DNA of 33,830 nucleotides, taken from contig JAUXYI010000082.1 in NCBI GenBank assembly GCA_030694425.1, positions 1 to 33,830 on the forward strand. The letters run 5' to 3'. The stretch comes from Thermodesulfovibrionia bacterium (GTDB taxonomy: Bacteria > Nitrospirota > Thermodesulfovibrionia > UBA6902 > BMS3Bbin08). The notes below the pieces were generated by a model that did not search any database, was not told where the DNA came from, and was given only the letters and a program-made list of their open reading frames with translations. The position numbers and the translations under genes are program-made. This document shows, piece by piece, positions 1 to 7,860 of the stretch. Positions within the stretch are counted from its first letter, which is position 1. Each line of letters opens with the position of its first letter.

Positions 1-2
1 AT

Positions 3-1472
3 TTACATTCTCAAGAAAAGGTTATCCCAAAGAAATCGCCGGAGATTCGTACCGAACCTTTAAAGTCCCAGTTTTTCTGCGGCTACTGTCATGTCCTGAC
101 ATATCCTAAAGTTATGAAGAAGGCGTATGAGTCATGGAAGATTGATAAACATAAAGATGTACCATGTGCAGATTGTCATTATCCACCCGAGAAAGCTGTA
201 ATCCCTGAGCATGAAAAGATTCCAACAACCGAAGAGGCTGCTTTAAAAAAGAAGACAGAATTTGAATTCATGAAGACTGAACTGGAGGCTCTCTCAAAGC
301 TTATAACTGTTTTAAATATGGAGGAGTCAATTCCAACAACAAAGCCCCCGATAGATGACAGAAGTTGCACTACCTCCAAGTGTCATCCGACAACCGGCAA
401 GGGCAAAGAAGGAGAGTTCTGGACCAAAAAAATCACTTTTACAGAATTTGTAAGAGAGGATAAGTCAAAAAGGGTAATTTCCTTTATACATAAGACTCAT
501 TTTGATAAGGAAAAATTGATAGAGGGTCAGGAGATGCACTGTGGCACCTGCCATAGACATGAGACAGAAAAAAAGCATCTTGAGGTCTCTAAAGAGAGCT
601 GTTATCTCTGCCACTTCAAGAATATTGCCCTCAATGAAAAACGGAGCAAATGCTCACTCTGCCATGAGGTTCCTACAAAGCCATTCAGAGAAGGAGAACC
701 CGAGCCCGGGAAAGTACTTGTTACACACCAAATCCTTGAAGAGAGAAAGGTATCATGCGCAGACTGCCACCTTCACATTGTAAAAGGCAAAGGTGAAATA
801 AAGCCGGAGAAGTGTCTTGACTGCCATGAAAATGAAAAGAATATTATGAAAGAGATGGAGAATAAAAAACTGATGCACAAGGAGCATGTGGCAAAACAGA
901 CTGCCTCCTGTTTTAACTGTCATGAGCCGATACAGCACAAATATCTTAAGGAATTTACATACGCCGATGCAGGGGTAAATATTTGCGTAGCCTGTCATTC
1001 AGAGCCGCATATTCAGCAGAAGCTTCTTATAGCAGGTGAGGGAGGCAAAGGCATAGAGAAGGCATTTCCCATTAAACATCATGATATGAAGACAAACTGC
1101 ATTGCCTGTCATACGCAAGAGGTTGCTGACATAAAAGGCAGGAAGGTAAAGAGGGGTGAAGTGAAGACCTGTGTGGCATGTCATACGGAAAATGAGGCAA
1201 AACTGGCAGAGAATTGGAAAGCCGATGTTGCAGATGAACTACAGAGTGCGAGGGAGATTGAGAAAAATGCAGTAGAGGCAGTTGAGAAAGCAAAAGGCAA
1301 AGCGCCTGAGAAGACCATTCAGAAGGCAATGGCGCTTTTAAAGGATGGGCAGGAGAACCTCAGACTTGTGGATATCGGAGGGGGTGTGCATAACAAAAAA
1401 TATGCCATGCTGGTAATTGAAACAGCGGTAGAAAACTTTGAGGGTGTAATTGAAGAGCTTAAGAAAAAATAA
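3..1472 (+). CDS. Multihaem c-type cytochrome (12 haem sites visible, 5' end outside window)
   Basis: Probable periplasmic electron-transfer cytochrome. The frame is open from the first bases of the window, so the gene starts upstream; the ATG at 114 is internal, because a CGYCH haem motif lies before it at 78-92. The visible part holds eleven CXXCH motifs (CGYCH, CADCH, CGTCH, CYLCH, CSLCH, CADCH, CLDCH, CFNCH, CVACH, CIACH, CVACH) and one CX4CH (C-TTSK-CH), giving twelve covalent haems. The first two motifs are spaced like the start of NapC/NirT-type quinol-oxidising cytochromes (haem motif, Tyr-x-Ser-x-Lys stretch, CXDCH). The last ~90 residues are haem-free, charged and helical. It lies about 230 bp upstream of the molybdoenzyme gene on the same strand. 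I infer that it links the quinone pool to that enzyme, since no NrfD-type membrane subunit is seen. The haem count is certain; the partner is inferred. Confidence 0.9.
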   Translation, partial: LHSQEKVIPKKSPEIRTEPLKSQFFCGYCHVLTYPKVMKKAYESWKIDKHKDVPCADCHYPPEKAVIPEHEKIPTTEEAALKKKTEFEFMKTELEALSKLITVLNMEESIPTTKPPIDDRSCTTSKCHPTTGKGKEGEFWTKKITFTEFVREDKSKRVISFIHKTHFDKEKLIEGQEMHCGTCHRHETEKKHLEVSKESCYLCHFKNIALNEKRSKCSLCHEVPTKPFREGEPEPGKVLVTHQILEERKVSCADCHLHIVKGKGEIKPEKCLDCHENEKNIMKEMENKKLMHKEHVAKQTASCFNCHEPIQHKYLKEFTYADAGVNICVACHSEPHIQQKLLIAGEGGKGIEKAFPIKHHDMKTNCIACHTQEVADIKGRKVKRGEVKTCVACHTENEAKLAENWKADVADELQSAREIEKNAVEAVEKAKGKAPEKTIQKAMALLKDGQENLRLVDIGGGVHNKKYAMLVIETAVENFEGVIEELKKK

Positions 1473-1504
1473 ATTGACAAAAGGTATTTTTTGTTTTAGT
1501 GTTT

Positions 1505-1522
1505 ATATGATTTAAATCATAT
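1505..1522. promoter_or_regulatory. 18-bp perfect palindrome, possible CRP/FNR-family operator
   Basis: ATATGATTTAAATCATAT is a perfect dyad containing TGAT-N4-ATCA, which is the core of the FNR/CRP-family half-site layout TTGAT-N4-ATCAA. It sits about 180 bp upstream of the arrA-like start and just after the cytochrome gene. A TTGACA at 1474-1479 lies upstream, but the matching -10 (TAGTGT after 17 nt) is weak. An oxygen- or nitrogen-oxide-responsive regulator would suit an anaerobic reductase, but this is inference from the motif. Confidence 0.4.
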
Positions 1523-1623
1523 TTAGAGGATTTTTTGAGGGGAGTGGAATAACCACAGAGACACAGAATTTAGAATTAGCCACTGACTTACACAGATAAA
1601 TATTAAAGAAGTTTATCTTTAAA

Positions 1624-1678
1624 AATCTGTGAAAATCTGTGGCAAAAAGATTTAATCTGTGAAAATCTGTGGCAAAAA
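1624..1678. repeat. Two 25-bp direct repeats, 30-bp period
   Basis: Two identical 25-bp copies (1624-1648 and 1654-1678) each contain a doubled AATCTGTG-type unit and end in GGCAAAAA. They fill most of the leader between the palindrome at 1505 and the ribosome-binding site of the molybdoenzyme gene. No function is evident. Confidence 0.75.
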
Positions 1679-1703
1679 ACTAAACTTTTGAAAGGAGGGT
1701 AAT

Positions 1704-4268
1704 ATGAGAATTACCAGACGAGATTTTTTGCAGGCGACTGCAGCAGCAGGCGTACTGACTGCCATGGATGGACCAATATTCAATTCTCTTGCCTTTGGTG
1801 CTGAAGGCGGCGCTGAGGGAGGGAACTGGATACCATCAACCTGCCAGGGCTGCACCACATGGTGTCCCGTGGAGATTTTTGTTCAGAACGGCAGGGCAGT
1901 GAAAGTAAAGGGCAACCGTTATTCAAAACAGAATGACGGCTACGTATGTCCGAGAGGACATCTTGGCTTGCAGGAGGTTTATGACCCTGACAGGGTAAAG
2001 GTCCCGATGAAGAGGACCAATCCCCAGAAGGGCAGAGGGGTTGACCCAAAATTTGTGCCAATTTCATGGGACGAGGCATTAAACACTGTCGCCGATAAGA
2101 TGATGGAACTGAGGAATAACGGCGAGTCCGAAAAGTACATGCTCATGCGCGGCAGATATTCGTATATGAGGGATGTCATTTATGATGTGATGACCAAGGT
2201 ATACGGCTCACCGAACAACATATCCCACAGCTCCATATGCGCAGAGGCGGAGAACTTCGGCGCATATTATACAGAGGGAATGTGGGGTTACAGAGATTAC
2301 GATGTATCCAATTCCAAATATGTTGTGATATGGGGATGCGACCCTACAAACTCAAACAGGCTGGTCCCTGCAATCATAAAGAGGTTCGGTGATGTCCTTG
2401 ACAATGCAACAGTTGCAGTTGTCGATCCGAGAATGCAGACAACGGCGTCAAAGGCGCATGAATGGCTGCCGATAATACCCGGTCAGGACGGCGCACTCGC
2501 AACTGCGCTTGCACATGTAATCCTTACGGAAGGACTCTGGAGCAGGGAGTTTGTCGGAGATTTCAAAGATGGCAAGAATCAGTTCAAGGCCGGGCAGACA
2601 GTTGACGAAGCCGCTTTTGAAGAGAAGGAAACACATGGCATTGTGAAGTGGTGGAATATTGAGCTTAAGGACAGGACGCCAGAGTGGGCAGCCCCTCTTA
2701 CAGGCATCCCTAAGGAGCAGATAGTAAGGGTTGCAAAGGGAATGGGCAAGGCTGCGCCTAATGTTGTGGTATGGCTTGGCCCCGGCGCCGCAATGCAGGT
2801 AAGGGGCGGCTACAGCGCGATGGCGGTACATGCATTGAACGGACTGCTTGGAGCGGTTGACAACGTGGGCGGCACCCTCGGAGGAGCAAAACAGGCCGCA
2901 AACAAAATGCCGAAGATCGACAAATATCTGGATGAAGTGGCCCAAAAGCACGGCAAAATGAAAAAGATAGACCAGAGGGGAACAAAGGCAATGCCTGCCA
3001 TGAATGAAGGGAAGTCAGGCGGCGGTTCTATTGCGAATAATGTGGCTACCGGCATGCTGGAGAAAAACCCTTACGAGATCAAGATGGCCATCGGCTACAT
3101 GAACAACTTTGCCTTCTCCTGCACCGGCGCGCAGAGATGGGAAAAGGCTATGGAGCAGTTGCCTTTCTTCGTGCATATCACAACTAATGCGGCTGAGATG
3201 ACGCAGTATGCAGACATAGTCCTTCCTGCAAAGATTACCATGTTTGAGAAATGGGCGTATGTAAAGCAGAAACAGAACAGGTATGCTCATGTTTCGCTTA
3301 TACAGCCCGTTATCAAGCCGATGTGGGATGTCAAGGCAGATGAAACAGAGATCCCTTTCCTGATAGCCGAAAAGCTTAAAGAGAGGGGTTTTTCCAATCT
3401 TTATGACTGCCTGGTCAATGAGTTCAAAGATCCCGAGACCGGTAATGCACCGAAGACAGCTGAGGAGTTCGGTCTTTATTCGGTAAAATACTACACTGCA
3501 CCGGCATGGTCGGCCGAGGGGGCAAAACTCGGCGACACGATCAACGGCTGGCAGGAATATACTCAGAAGGGCGTGTGGAATTCAAAACCTTATGAGTACA
3601 AGAAAAGATGGGGCGGCAAGTTTGGGAAGGATGAGGAAAAAGACGGCAAGAAGACAACTACAGGAACGGTAACTCATAAGTTTGAGTTTTACAGCGAGAC
3701 GCTGAAGAAGGCTCTGACCGGCCACGCGGAGAAACATAAAACCGATGTGGACGACATCCTTAATGTCTGTAACTATACAGCCAAAGGAGAACTCGCCTTC
3801 GTGCCTCACTATGAGCCCCCGTTCAGGCATGGAAATGAGAAAGAGTATCCGTTCACTTTTATTGATTACAAGTCAAGGCTCAATAGAGAAGGCAGGAGCC
3901 AGAACCTGCCGTGGTACTATGAGTTTAAGAAAGTTGATTTCGGCGATGAGAGCCATGAGGATGTCATCCAAATTAACCCTGCCGATGCCTCAAGGCTCGG
4001 TATAAAAAATGGAGATATGGCCAAAGTAACCTCTGTGACAGGGAGTTATCTGATAAAGGCCAAGCTCTGGGAGGGTATCCGTCCGGGCACGGTGGCGAAG
4101 TGTTACGGCCAGGGCCACTGGGCCTATGGGAAAACTGCTGCGAAGGAGTTCGGCAAGACCCCGAGGGGCGTAAACAACAACGAGATTATGCCCTTTGATA
4201 CAGAGCGTCTTAGCGGCGCCAATGTAAGAAACGGCGGCTTTACGGGAGTGAAAATACAAAAAGCGTAA
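1704..4268 (+). CDS. arrA: Molybdopterin oxidoreductase, probable respiratory arsenate reductase catalytic subunit (ArrA-type)
   Basis: 854-residue periplasmic molybdoenzyme of the DMSO-reductase superfamily. It starts with a twin-arginine signal (TRRDF at 4-8, then a hydrophobic stretch). A [4Fe-4S] motif follows (C47-x2-C50-x3-C54, then C82). The Mo ligand should be C179 in SSICAEAEN. Closest remembered family is ArrA: the blocks FVGDF (~283) and RTPEW (~324) used to recognise arrA genes are both present and correctly spaced, and with an offset of 14 the ArrA active-site residues I recall (R165, Y166, H189, C193, Y210) map to R151, Y152, H175, C179, Y196. The position of ArrA K198 is N184 here. 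The start has a clear site (AAAGGAGG, 5 nt before ATG). ArrB and a TorD chaperone follow. Arsenite-oxidising ArxA or another PsrA/PhsA-like activity cannot be excluded; the superfamily is certain, the substrate about two-thirds likely. Confidence 0.75.
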   Translation: MRITRRDFLQATAAAGVLTAMDGPIFNSLAFGAEGGAEGGNWIPSTCQGCTTWCPVEIFVQNGRAVKVKGNRYSKQNDGYVCPRGHLGLQEVYDPDRVKVPMKRTNPQKGRGVDPKFVPISWDEALNTVADKMMELRNNGESEKYMLMRGRYSYMRDVIYDVMTKVYGSPNNISHSSICAEAENFGAYYTEGMWGYRDYDVSNSKYVVIWGCDPTNSNRLVPAIIKRFGDVLDNATVAVVDPRMQTTASKAHEWLPIIPGQDGALATALAHVILTEGLWSREFVGDFKDGKNQFKAGQTVDEAAFEEKETHGIVKWWNIELKDRTPEWAAPLTGIPKEQIVRVAKGMGKAAPNVVVWLGPGAAMQVRGGYSAMAVHALNGLLGAVDNVGGTLGGAKQAANKMPKIDKYLDEVAQKHGKMKKIDQRGTKAMPAMNEGKSGGGSIANNVATGMLEKNPYEIKMAIGYMNNFAFSCTGAQRWEKAMEQLPFFVHITTNAAEMTQYADIVLPAKITMFEKWAYVKQKQNRYAHVSLIQPVIKPMWDVKADETEIPFLIAEKLKERGFSNLYDCLVNEFKDPETGNAPKTAEEFGLYSVKYYTAPAWSAEGAKLGDTINGWQEYTQKGVWNSKPYEYKKRWGGKFGKDEEKDGKKTTTGTVTHKFEFYSETLKKALTGHAEKHKTDVDDILNVCNYTAKGELAFVPHYEPPFRHGNEKEYPFTFIDYKSRLNREGRSQNLPWYYEFKKVDFGDESHEDVIQINPADASRLGIKNGDMAKVTSVTGSYLIKAKLWEGIRPGTVAKCYGQGHWAYGKTAAKEFGKTPRGVNNNEIMPFDTERLSGANVRNGGFTGVKIQKA

Positions 4269-4280
4269 CCCCCATTTATT

Positions 4281-4301
4281 CCCCCCTTTAGTAAAGGGGG
4301 G
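4281..4301 (+). repeat. C-rich/G-rich hairpin between arrA and arrB
   Basis: CCCCCCTTT and AAAGGGGGG form a 9-bp stem around AGT. A second GTAAAGGGGG copy followed by ATTTTT comes directly after, so the left arm could pair with either copy; the second pairing looks like a weak terminator. It may lower arrB expression relative to arrA or simply be an intergenic palindromic repeat. Confidence 0.5.
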
Positions 4302-4334
4302 TAAAGGGGGATTTTTAGAAAGGAGGTTTAACTA

Positions 4335-5180
4335 ATGGCGAATAAACAAATGGCAATGGTCATAGATTTACAAAAATGTGTTGGGTGTGGTGCGTGTGCG
4401 CTGGCATGTAAGACAGAAAACAACACGCAGATGAGGGCAAGAGGACAGACGTTCAACTGGGCTGATTTTGTTTATAAGACGGAAGGGACATTCCCTAATG
4501 TGAAGTTTACGGCAATACCTGTCCGCTGTAACCACTGCTCTGACCCTGCATGTGTGAAGCCGTGTCCGGAACCCAAGGCGCTGTACAAATCAGAAGAAGG
4601 CCTTACACTGTATAACAATAAATACTGCATTCAATGCAAGAAATGTCAGGATGAATGCCCTTACAGTGCAAGGGATATAGACAAAGAGGGCGACGCTTAC
4701 AGCATAATAAGCTTTAATGATGTTGGCAAGGACACGCATGAATTTTACAAGGACAAGACAGAATTGATAGCGGGTTGCACCTCTTCGCCTGCTGAGGTTG
4801 CAAGCAAGGCAGGCGGCGTTCCGCCGTACAAGAATGCGTATAAGTTTAAGGATACTACTGCGCCTCAGAATCCGAAACAGTCTAAGGGCAAAGGAGAAGT
4901 TATTGATGTAAGGAAAGACGGATGGGTTGAGAAGTGCCACTTCTGCGTTCACAGGATGAGAGATGGTTTGAAACCCTATTGTGTTGAGTCCTGCCCTGCA
5001 AATGCACGCATTGTAGGAGACATTAATGACCCGAACAGTGAGGTCAGTCAGCTTATCAAGAAACATAAGCCCAGTAGGCTAAAGAACAACAAAGGCGAAT
5101 TCCTGAAAGACGGAGAAGACGGCACCAAACCAAATGTATACTACATAAGGAGCTTCAAGGCAGAGGCAAAGGTAGCGTAA
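4335..5180 (+). CDS. arrB: Four-cluster [4Fe-4S] ferredoxin subunit (ArrB-type)
   Basis: 281-residue electron-transfer subunit of the preceding molybdoenzyme. Four cluster-binding Cys groups are visible in the usual order: C-VG-C-GA-C-ALA-C near residue 15, C-NH-C-SDPA-C-VKP-C near 64, C-IQ-C-KK-C-QDE-C near 97, and C-HF-C-VHRM with a later C-VES-CP near 208-227. This is the DmsB/PsrB/ArrB layout. There is no signal peptide, as expected if it is co-exported with the Tat-carrying catalytic subunit. It is longer than the ArrB proteins I recall (about 230-240 residues); the extra is a low-complexity insert around residues 140-200. The ATG is preceded by AAAGGAGG with 8 nt spacing. It would pass electrons between the multihaem cytochrome and the molybdenum site. 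The ferredoxin assignment is firm; the Arr label depends on the neighbour. Confidence 0.85.
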   Translation: MANKQMAMVIDLQKCVGCGACALACKTENNTQMRARGQTFNWADFVYKTEGTFPNVKFTAIPVRCNHCSDPACVKPCPEPKALYKSEEGLTLYNNKYCIQCKKCQDECPYSARDIDKEGDAYSIISFNDVGKDTHEFYKDKTELIAGCTSSPAEVASKAGGVPPYKNAYKFKDTTAPQNPKQSKGKGEVIDVRKDGWVEKCHFCVHRMRDGLKPYCVESCPANARIVGDINDPNSEVSQLIKKHKPSRLKNNKGEFLKDGEDGTKPNVYYIRSFKAEAKVA

Positions 5181-5214
5181 GAGTTTGCTCTGAAATGTCA
5201 TTCCGAGTCCCTTC

Positions 5215-5370
5215 GGGTGTGTCATTGCGAGCAAAGCGAAGCAATCTAAATATCAAACAGGGATGGGGCTGTTGAAAAGTTAGTCCCATCCCTGTCTTGA
5301 TTTTACTCTTTGTCATTCCGAGCGGAGCGAGGAATCTTCTCTGGTTTGCAAAGCGAAGAATCTTAAATGA
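5215..5370. repeat. Cluster of palindromic intergenic repeats, with an 11-bp stem-loop
   Basis: Contains a TCATTGCGAGCAAAGCGAAG repeat, a related TCATTCCGAGCGGAGCGAGG repeat, and between them a perfect 11-bp inverted repeat, ACAGGGATGGG (5257-5267) with CCCATCCCTGT (5285-5295), around a 17-nt loop. The loop contains GGCTGTTGAAAAG, like the ends of the MITE-like elements at 22543 and 29237. The element separates arrB from the torD-like gene and may act as a weak terminator. Confidence 0.7.
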
Positions 5371-5388
5371 CAAAATAAAAAGGCAAAA

Positions 5389-6039
5389 ATGAACATCAAT
5401 GACCTAATTCTACACGAAAAGACGCGGGAAAACTGTTTCCGGTTTCTCGCAGCCTGCTTTTACCTGCCGCAGAAAAACTTATTCGCAGAGAAAAACCTCT
5501 TAGTGAACCTCACGAAGTATCTGCAGGAGGTATGTCCTGATGCAGCGGTATTTTCCTCAGAGATGGAAAAGAACTTCCTTCAATTCAGCAACGAAGAGCT
5601 GTCCGTTGAATACTCTAAGCTTTTTGTAGGACCTTTTGAGCTTTTAGCTCCTCCATACGGTTCGGTATATCTTGAGGGCAGAAGGGTTATGGGTGATTCC
5701 ACCATGGAGGCCATAAAGGTATATCAGAAGGAAGGGCTTTCAAGGAGTGATGATTTTAAGGACCTCCCTGACCATATTGCAGTGGAACTGGAATTCATGA
5801 GCTATCTGATTTACAAAGAGATAAAGGCTCTTGAGAGTTCCGATTTTAAAACCACAGAGGAGTTTATTGACAAACAGGAAGATTTTCTGAACCGGTTTCT
5901 CAGGCGGTGGGTTTCACCATTCTGTGAGAAAATAAAAGAAGGTACCAATAACGGTTTCTATACCGCCCTCGCTGATTGTGTATCAACCTTTGTTTTGTAT
6001 TCTAACACCGAAAAAGAAGCTTTATTGCCTAAAACTTAA
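5389..6039 (+). CDS. TorD/DmsD-type molybdoenzyme chaperone (ArrD-like)
   Basis: 216-residue, soluble, helical protein of the TorD/NarJ chaperone family, which binds the signal peptide and apo-form of a molybdoenzyme before Tat export. The family hallmark is visible around residue 78-96: E-Y-S-K-L-F-V-G-P followed by PPYGSVY. Length is typical. The gene lies downstream of arrB on the same strand, separated by a 200-bp repeat cluster, so its client is almost certainly the arrA-like product. The start ATG is preceded only by an A-rich stretch (AAAAAGGCAAAA), with a weak ribosome-binding site. Such a dedicated chaperone is common in arr, arx and psr-type clusters, so it does not decide the substrate. 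Confidence 0.88.
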   Translation: MNINDLILHEKTRENCFRFLAACFYLPQKNLFAEKNLLVNLTKYLQEVCPDAAVFSSEMEKNFLQFSNEELSVEYSKLFVGPFELLAPPYGSVYLEGRRVMGDSTMEAIKVYQKEGLSRSDDFKDLPDHIAVELEFMSYLIYKEIKALESSDFKTTEEFIDKQEDFLNRFLRRWVSPFCEKIKEGTNNGFYTALADCVSTFVLYSNTEKEALLPKT

Positions 6040-6075
6040 GAGAAAATCTGAATAAAAAGCAGAGATATCTGTCTG

Positions 6076-6195
6076 ATGTCTGAATTTAACCTATTTTCAA
6101 ACATCCCGCCGATCGGTCACCTCTATTTCTTTTATGGTCTTACGTTTTTCTTTCTCAGTATCTCTATTTTATTTAAGGAAATAAAAGACCTTTGA
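6076..6195 (+). CDS. 39-residue membrane peptide, possible sensor-kinase remnant
   Basis: A short frame (ATG at 6076, TGA at 6193) encodes a peptide with one hydrophobic segment (GHLYFFYGLTFFFLSISILF). The pattern PPIGHLYFFYGL is similar to the first membrane helix of some sensor histidine kinases. It begins 37 nt after the torD-like gene. No partner domain follows in the next 200 bp, which are repeats. It could be a true small membrane protein or the broken start of a kinase gene; I cannot tell which. Confidence 0.35.
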   Translation: MSEFNLFSNIPPIGHLYFFYGLTFFFLSISILFKEIKDL

Positions 6196-6461
6196 GTGCC
6201 TTAAAATTTTAGAGACCCACCTTTCAACATAAAAAAATCAATATTTAATCTAACCCCCCAAATCCCGACATAGAATCGTATGACAGTGTATTAGCCTGTC
6301 ATTGCGAGTCCCGATACTTCGGGACGTGGCAATCTCAAGCGGGATTGCTTCGCGGAGTTTATCCTGAGCGTAACGACAAGATTCTTCTGCCGAAACTTCG
6401 GCATCAGAATGACAGAGAGCGAAGGACTCGCAATGGCGACTTTTCTAAACCGGGATTGGGG
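6196..6461. repeat. Intergenic repeat block (TCATTGCGAG / GTCCCGATACTTCGGGAC type)
   Basis: From about 6296 the sequence carries CATTGCGAG, the palindrome GTCCCGATACTTCGGGAC, GCAATCTC, GATTGCTTCGCGGAG and a further CTCGCAATGGCGAC. These are the same modules as in the MITE-like elements at 22543 and 29237. An open frame across it on the + strand is only the translated repeat. Confidence 0.7.
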
Positions 6462-6788
6462 CTAACTATAGAAGATGGGTTTAAACGCGCAGGTCAAGAA
6501 AGGCTTTTTAGAAATTCTATAGGGGTCAGAACCTCTTCTTCTCGTCCAATCCATCGCCTCCTTAAGATTTTTAAATTCGGGTTTACTCCTTTTAAGGGTA
6601 TTTTCTATATCTGTCCATGCGGTATCTATTGGTCGTAGATCTGACTTCTCCAGATTAGCTGTAGTAACAGGTAATATAAGTGCAAATGGTTTACCGCGTA
6701 AAGTTATAAGCACTTTTCTCCCTTTGGAAACTGTTCTTATTGCTTCACCTGTTTTGTTCTTTAATTCTTTTGCTGCCATTGTCTTCAC
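6462..6788 (-). CDS. Phd/YefM-family antitoxin, orphan
   Basis: 108 residues, GTG start at 6788 behind a strong GGAGGGGG site. The first ~45 residues fit the Phd/YefM DNA-binding fold (M-A-A-K-E-L-K-N-K-T-G-E-A-I, then KVLITLRGKPFALILP). Such proteins repress their own operon and neutralise a toxin. The later part (FKNLKEAMDWTRRRGSDPYRI) is typical of antitoxin tails. No toxin gene follows: downstream is a repeat block, and the last ~15 residues appear to run into it, so a toxin may have been lost. Alternatively this is a solitary antitoxin-like regulator. Confidence 0.75.
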   Translation of the reverse strand: MKTMAAKELKNKTGEAIRTVSKGRKVLITLRGKPFALILPVTTANLEKSDLRPIDTAWTDIENTLKRSKPEFKNLKEAMDWTRRRGSDPYRISKKPFLTCAFKPIFYS

Positions 6789-6924
6789 GATGCCCCCTCC
6801 TTTCTTAGATAGCTACTTTAATCTTAATTATAGCTATATTTTTAAACAAGTCAAGATTCTAATTGTGTGAAAAATTCTTTGCCCTATATTATAATGATAA
6901 TAATCAACAAAGGGAAAATCTGAG

Positions 6925-7860
6925 ATGGTATTAAAACGTTTAAGAATACTGATTATTATCGGTTTTGTGCTCATATCAATGGCTGGTTTGATTAGCTGTA
7001 GTCGTGAGCAAGAGCCTAAAAAGATAATCTTTGAAGAAGATATTGTATTAGAAGCAGAGGAAGAATTACCTGAAAAAAATCCTATTAGAATTGCAATTGG
7101 TTCTATGATGACTCCAAAAGAAGGATATGCTTACTATAAACATCTCCTAAATTATATCGGAGAAAAAATGGGGAGACCTGTAAAACTTATTGATAGAGAG
7201 AAATATGCTGAGATTATCGCTTTATTAAAAACAGGCTATCTTGATATTGCTTTTGTATGCAGTAAGCCTTATGTTGACGGGCATAAAGAATTTGGATTGG
7301 AACTTTTGGTTGTGCCCCAGGTTAATGGTAAGACGGAATACTACTCATATATAATAGTGCCTGTTGATAGCCCTGTGAAAACCTTTGAAGAACTGAGGGG
7401 TAAAACCTTTGCCTTTACTGACCCTGGCTCTAACACCGGCAAGTTAGTTCCTGCCCATATGCTTTTTAAAATGAATGAGACCCCGGATTCTTTCTTTAAA
7501 GAATATATCTTTACCTATGACCATGATAAGTCAATTAAGGCAGTTGCCAAAAAAATAGTTGATGGAGCATCTGTGGACAGTCTTATATGGGATTACTATA
7601 ATAAATTTAATCCTGAATTGACCTCAAAAACCAAAATTATCTTAAAATCTCCACCGTATGGCATCACGCCGGTTGTAGTTCCACCCGGGCTTGACCCCGA
7701 AATAAAAAACAAGCTAAGAAAGATATTTTTAGATATCCATAAGGATGAAGAAGGCAAAAAGATACTTGAAGGAATGATGATTGATAAGTTTGTTGCAGGA
7801 AATGATGCCTCTTATAATTCCATACGAGGGATAATTGCCTCGATGGAGCCAAGGAAATAG
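6925..7860 (+). CDS. PhnD-like periplasmic oxyanion-binding lipoprotein (AioX/ArrX-type sensor candidate)
   Basis: 311 residues. The N-terminus has a hydrophobic segment and lipobox (L-I-S-C25), so it should be a lipoprotein facing the periplasm. The rest is a PhnD/phosphonate-phosphite ABC-type binding fold (IRIAIGSMMTPKEGYAYYKHL; DIAFVCSKPYVDG; KTFEELRGKTFAFTDPGSNTG). No transporter genes follow; instead the next gene, touching it, is a membrane sensor kinase. This gene pair, close to an Arr-type cluster, matches the arrangement of the arsenic-oxyanion sensors AioX/ArxX/ArrX with their kinases. C112 in AFVCSKPY is near where AioX has its arsenite-binding Cys108, by memory of that family. 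The lipoprotein/PhnD fold is clear; the ligand is inferred and could be phosphite, phosphate or another oxyanion. Confidence 0.8.
   Translation: MVLKRLRILIIIGFVLISMAGLISCSREQEPKKIIFEEDIVLEAEEELPEKNPIRIAIGSMMTPKEGYAYYKHLLNYIGEKMGRPVKLIDREKYAEIIALLKTGYLDIAFVCSKPYVDGHKEFGLELLVVPQVNGKTEYYSYIIVPVDSPVKTFEELRGKTFAFTDPGSNTGKLVPAHMLFKMNETPDSFFKEYIFTYDHDKSIKAVAKKIVDGASVDSLIWDYYNKFNPELTSKTKIILKSPPYGITPVVVPPGLDPEIKNKLRKIFLDIHKDEEGKKILEGMMIDKFVAGNDASYNSIRGIIASMEPRK

Noticed and set aside
2448-2951. 167-residue minus-strand frame
   Set aside because: Antisense to the conserved molybdoenzyme, with no motif or ribosome-binding site of note.
4281-4314. Strong terminator between arrA and arrB
   Set aside because: Only a short T run follows one of two possible pairings, and arrB must be expressed with arrA; kept as a repeat/possible attenuator.
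6345-6638. 97-residue plus-strand frame
   Set aside because: It runs through the intergenic repeat block and then antisense to the Phd/YefM antitoxin; it has no family features.
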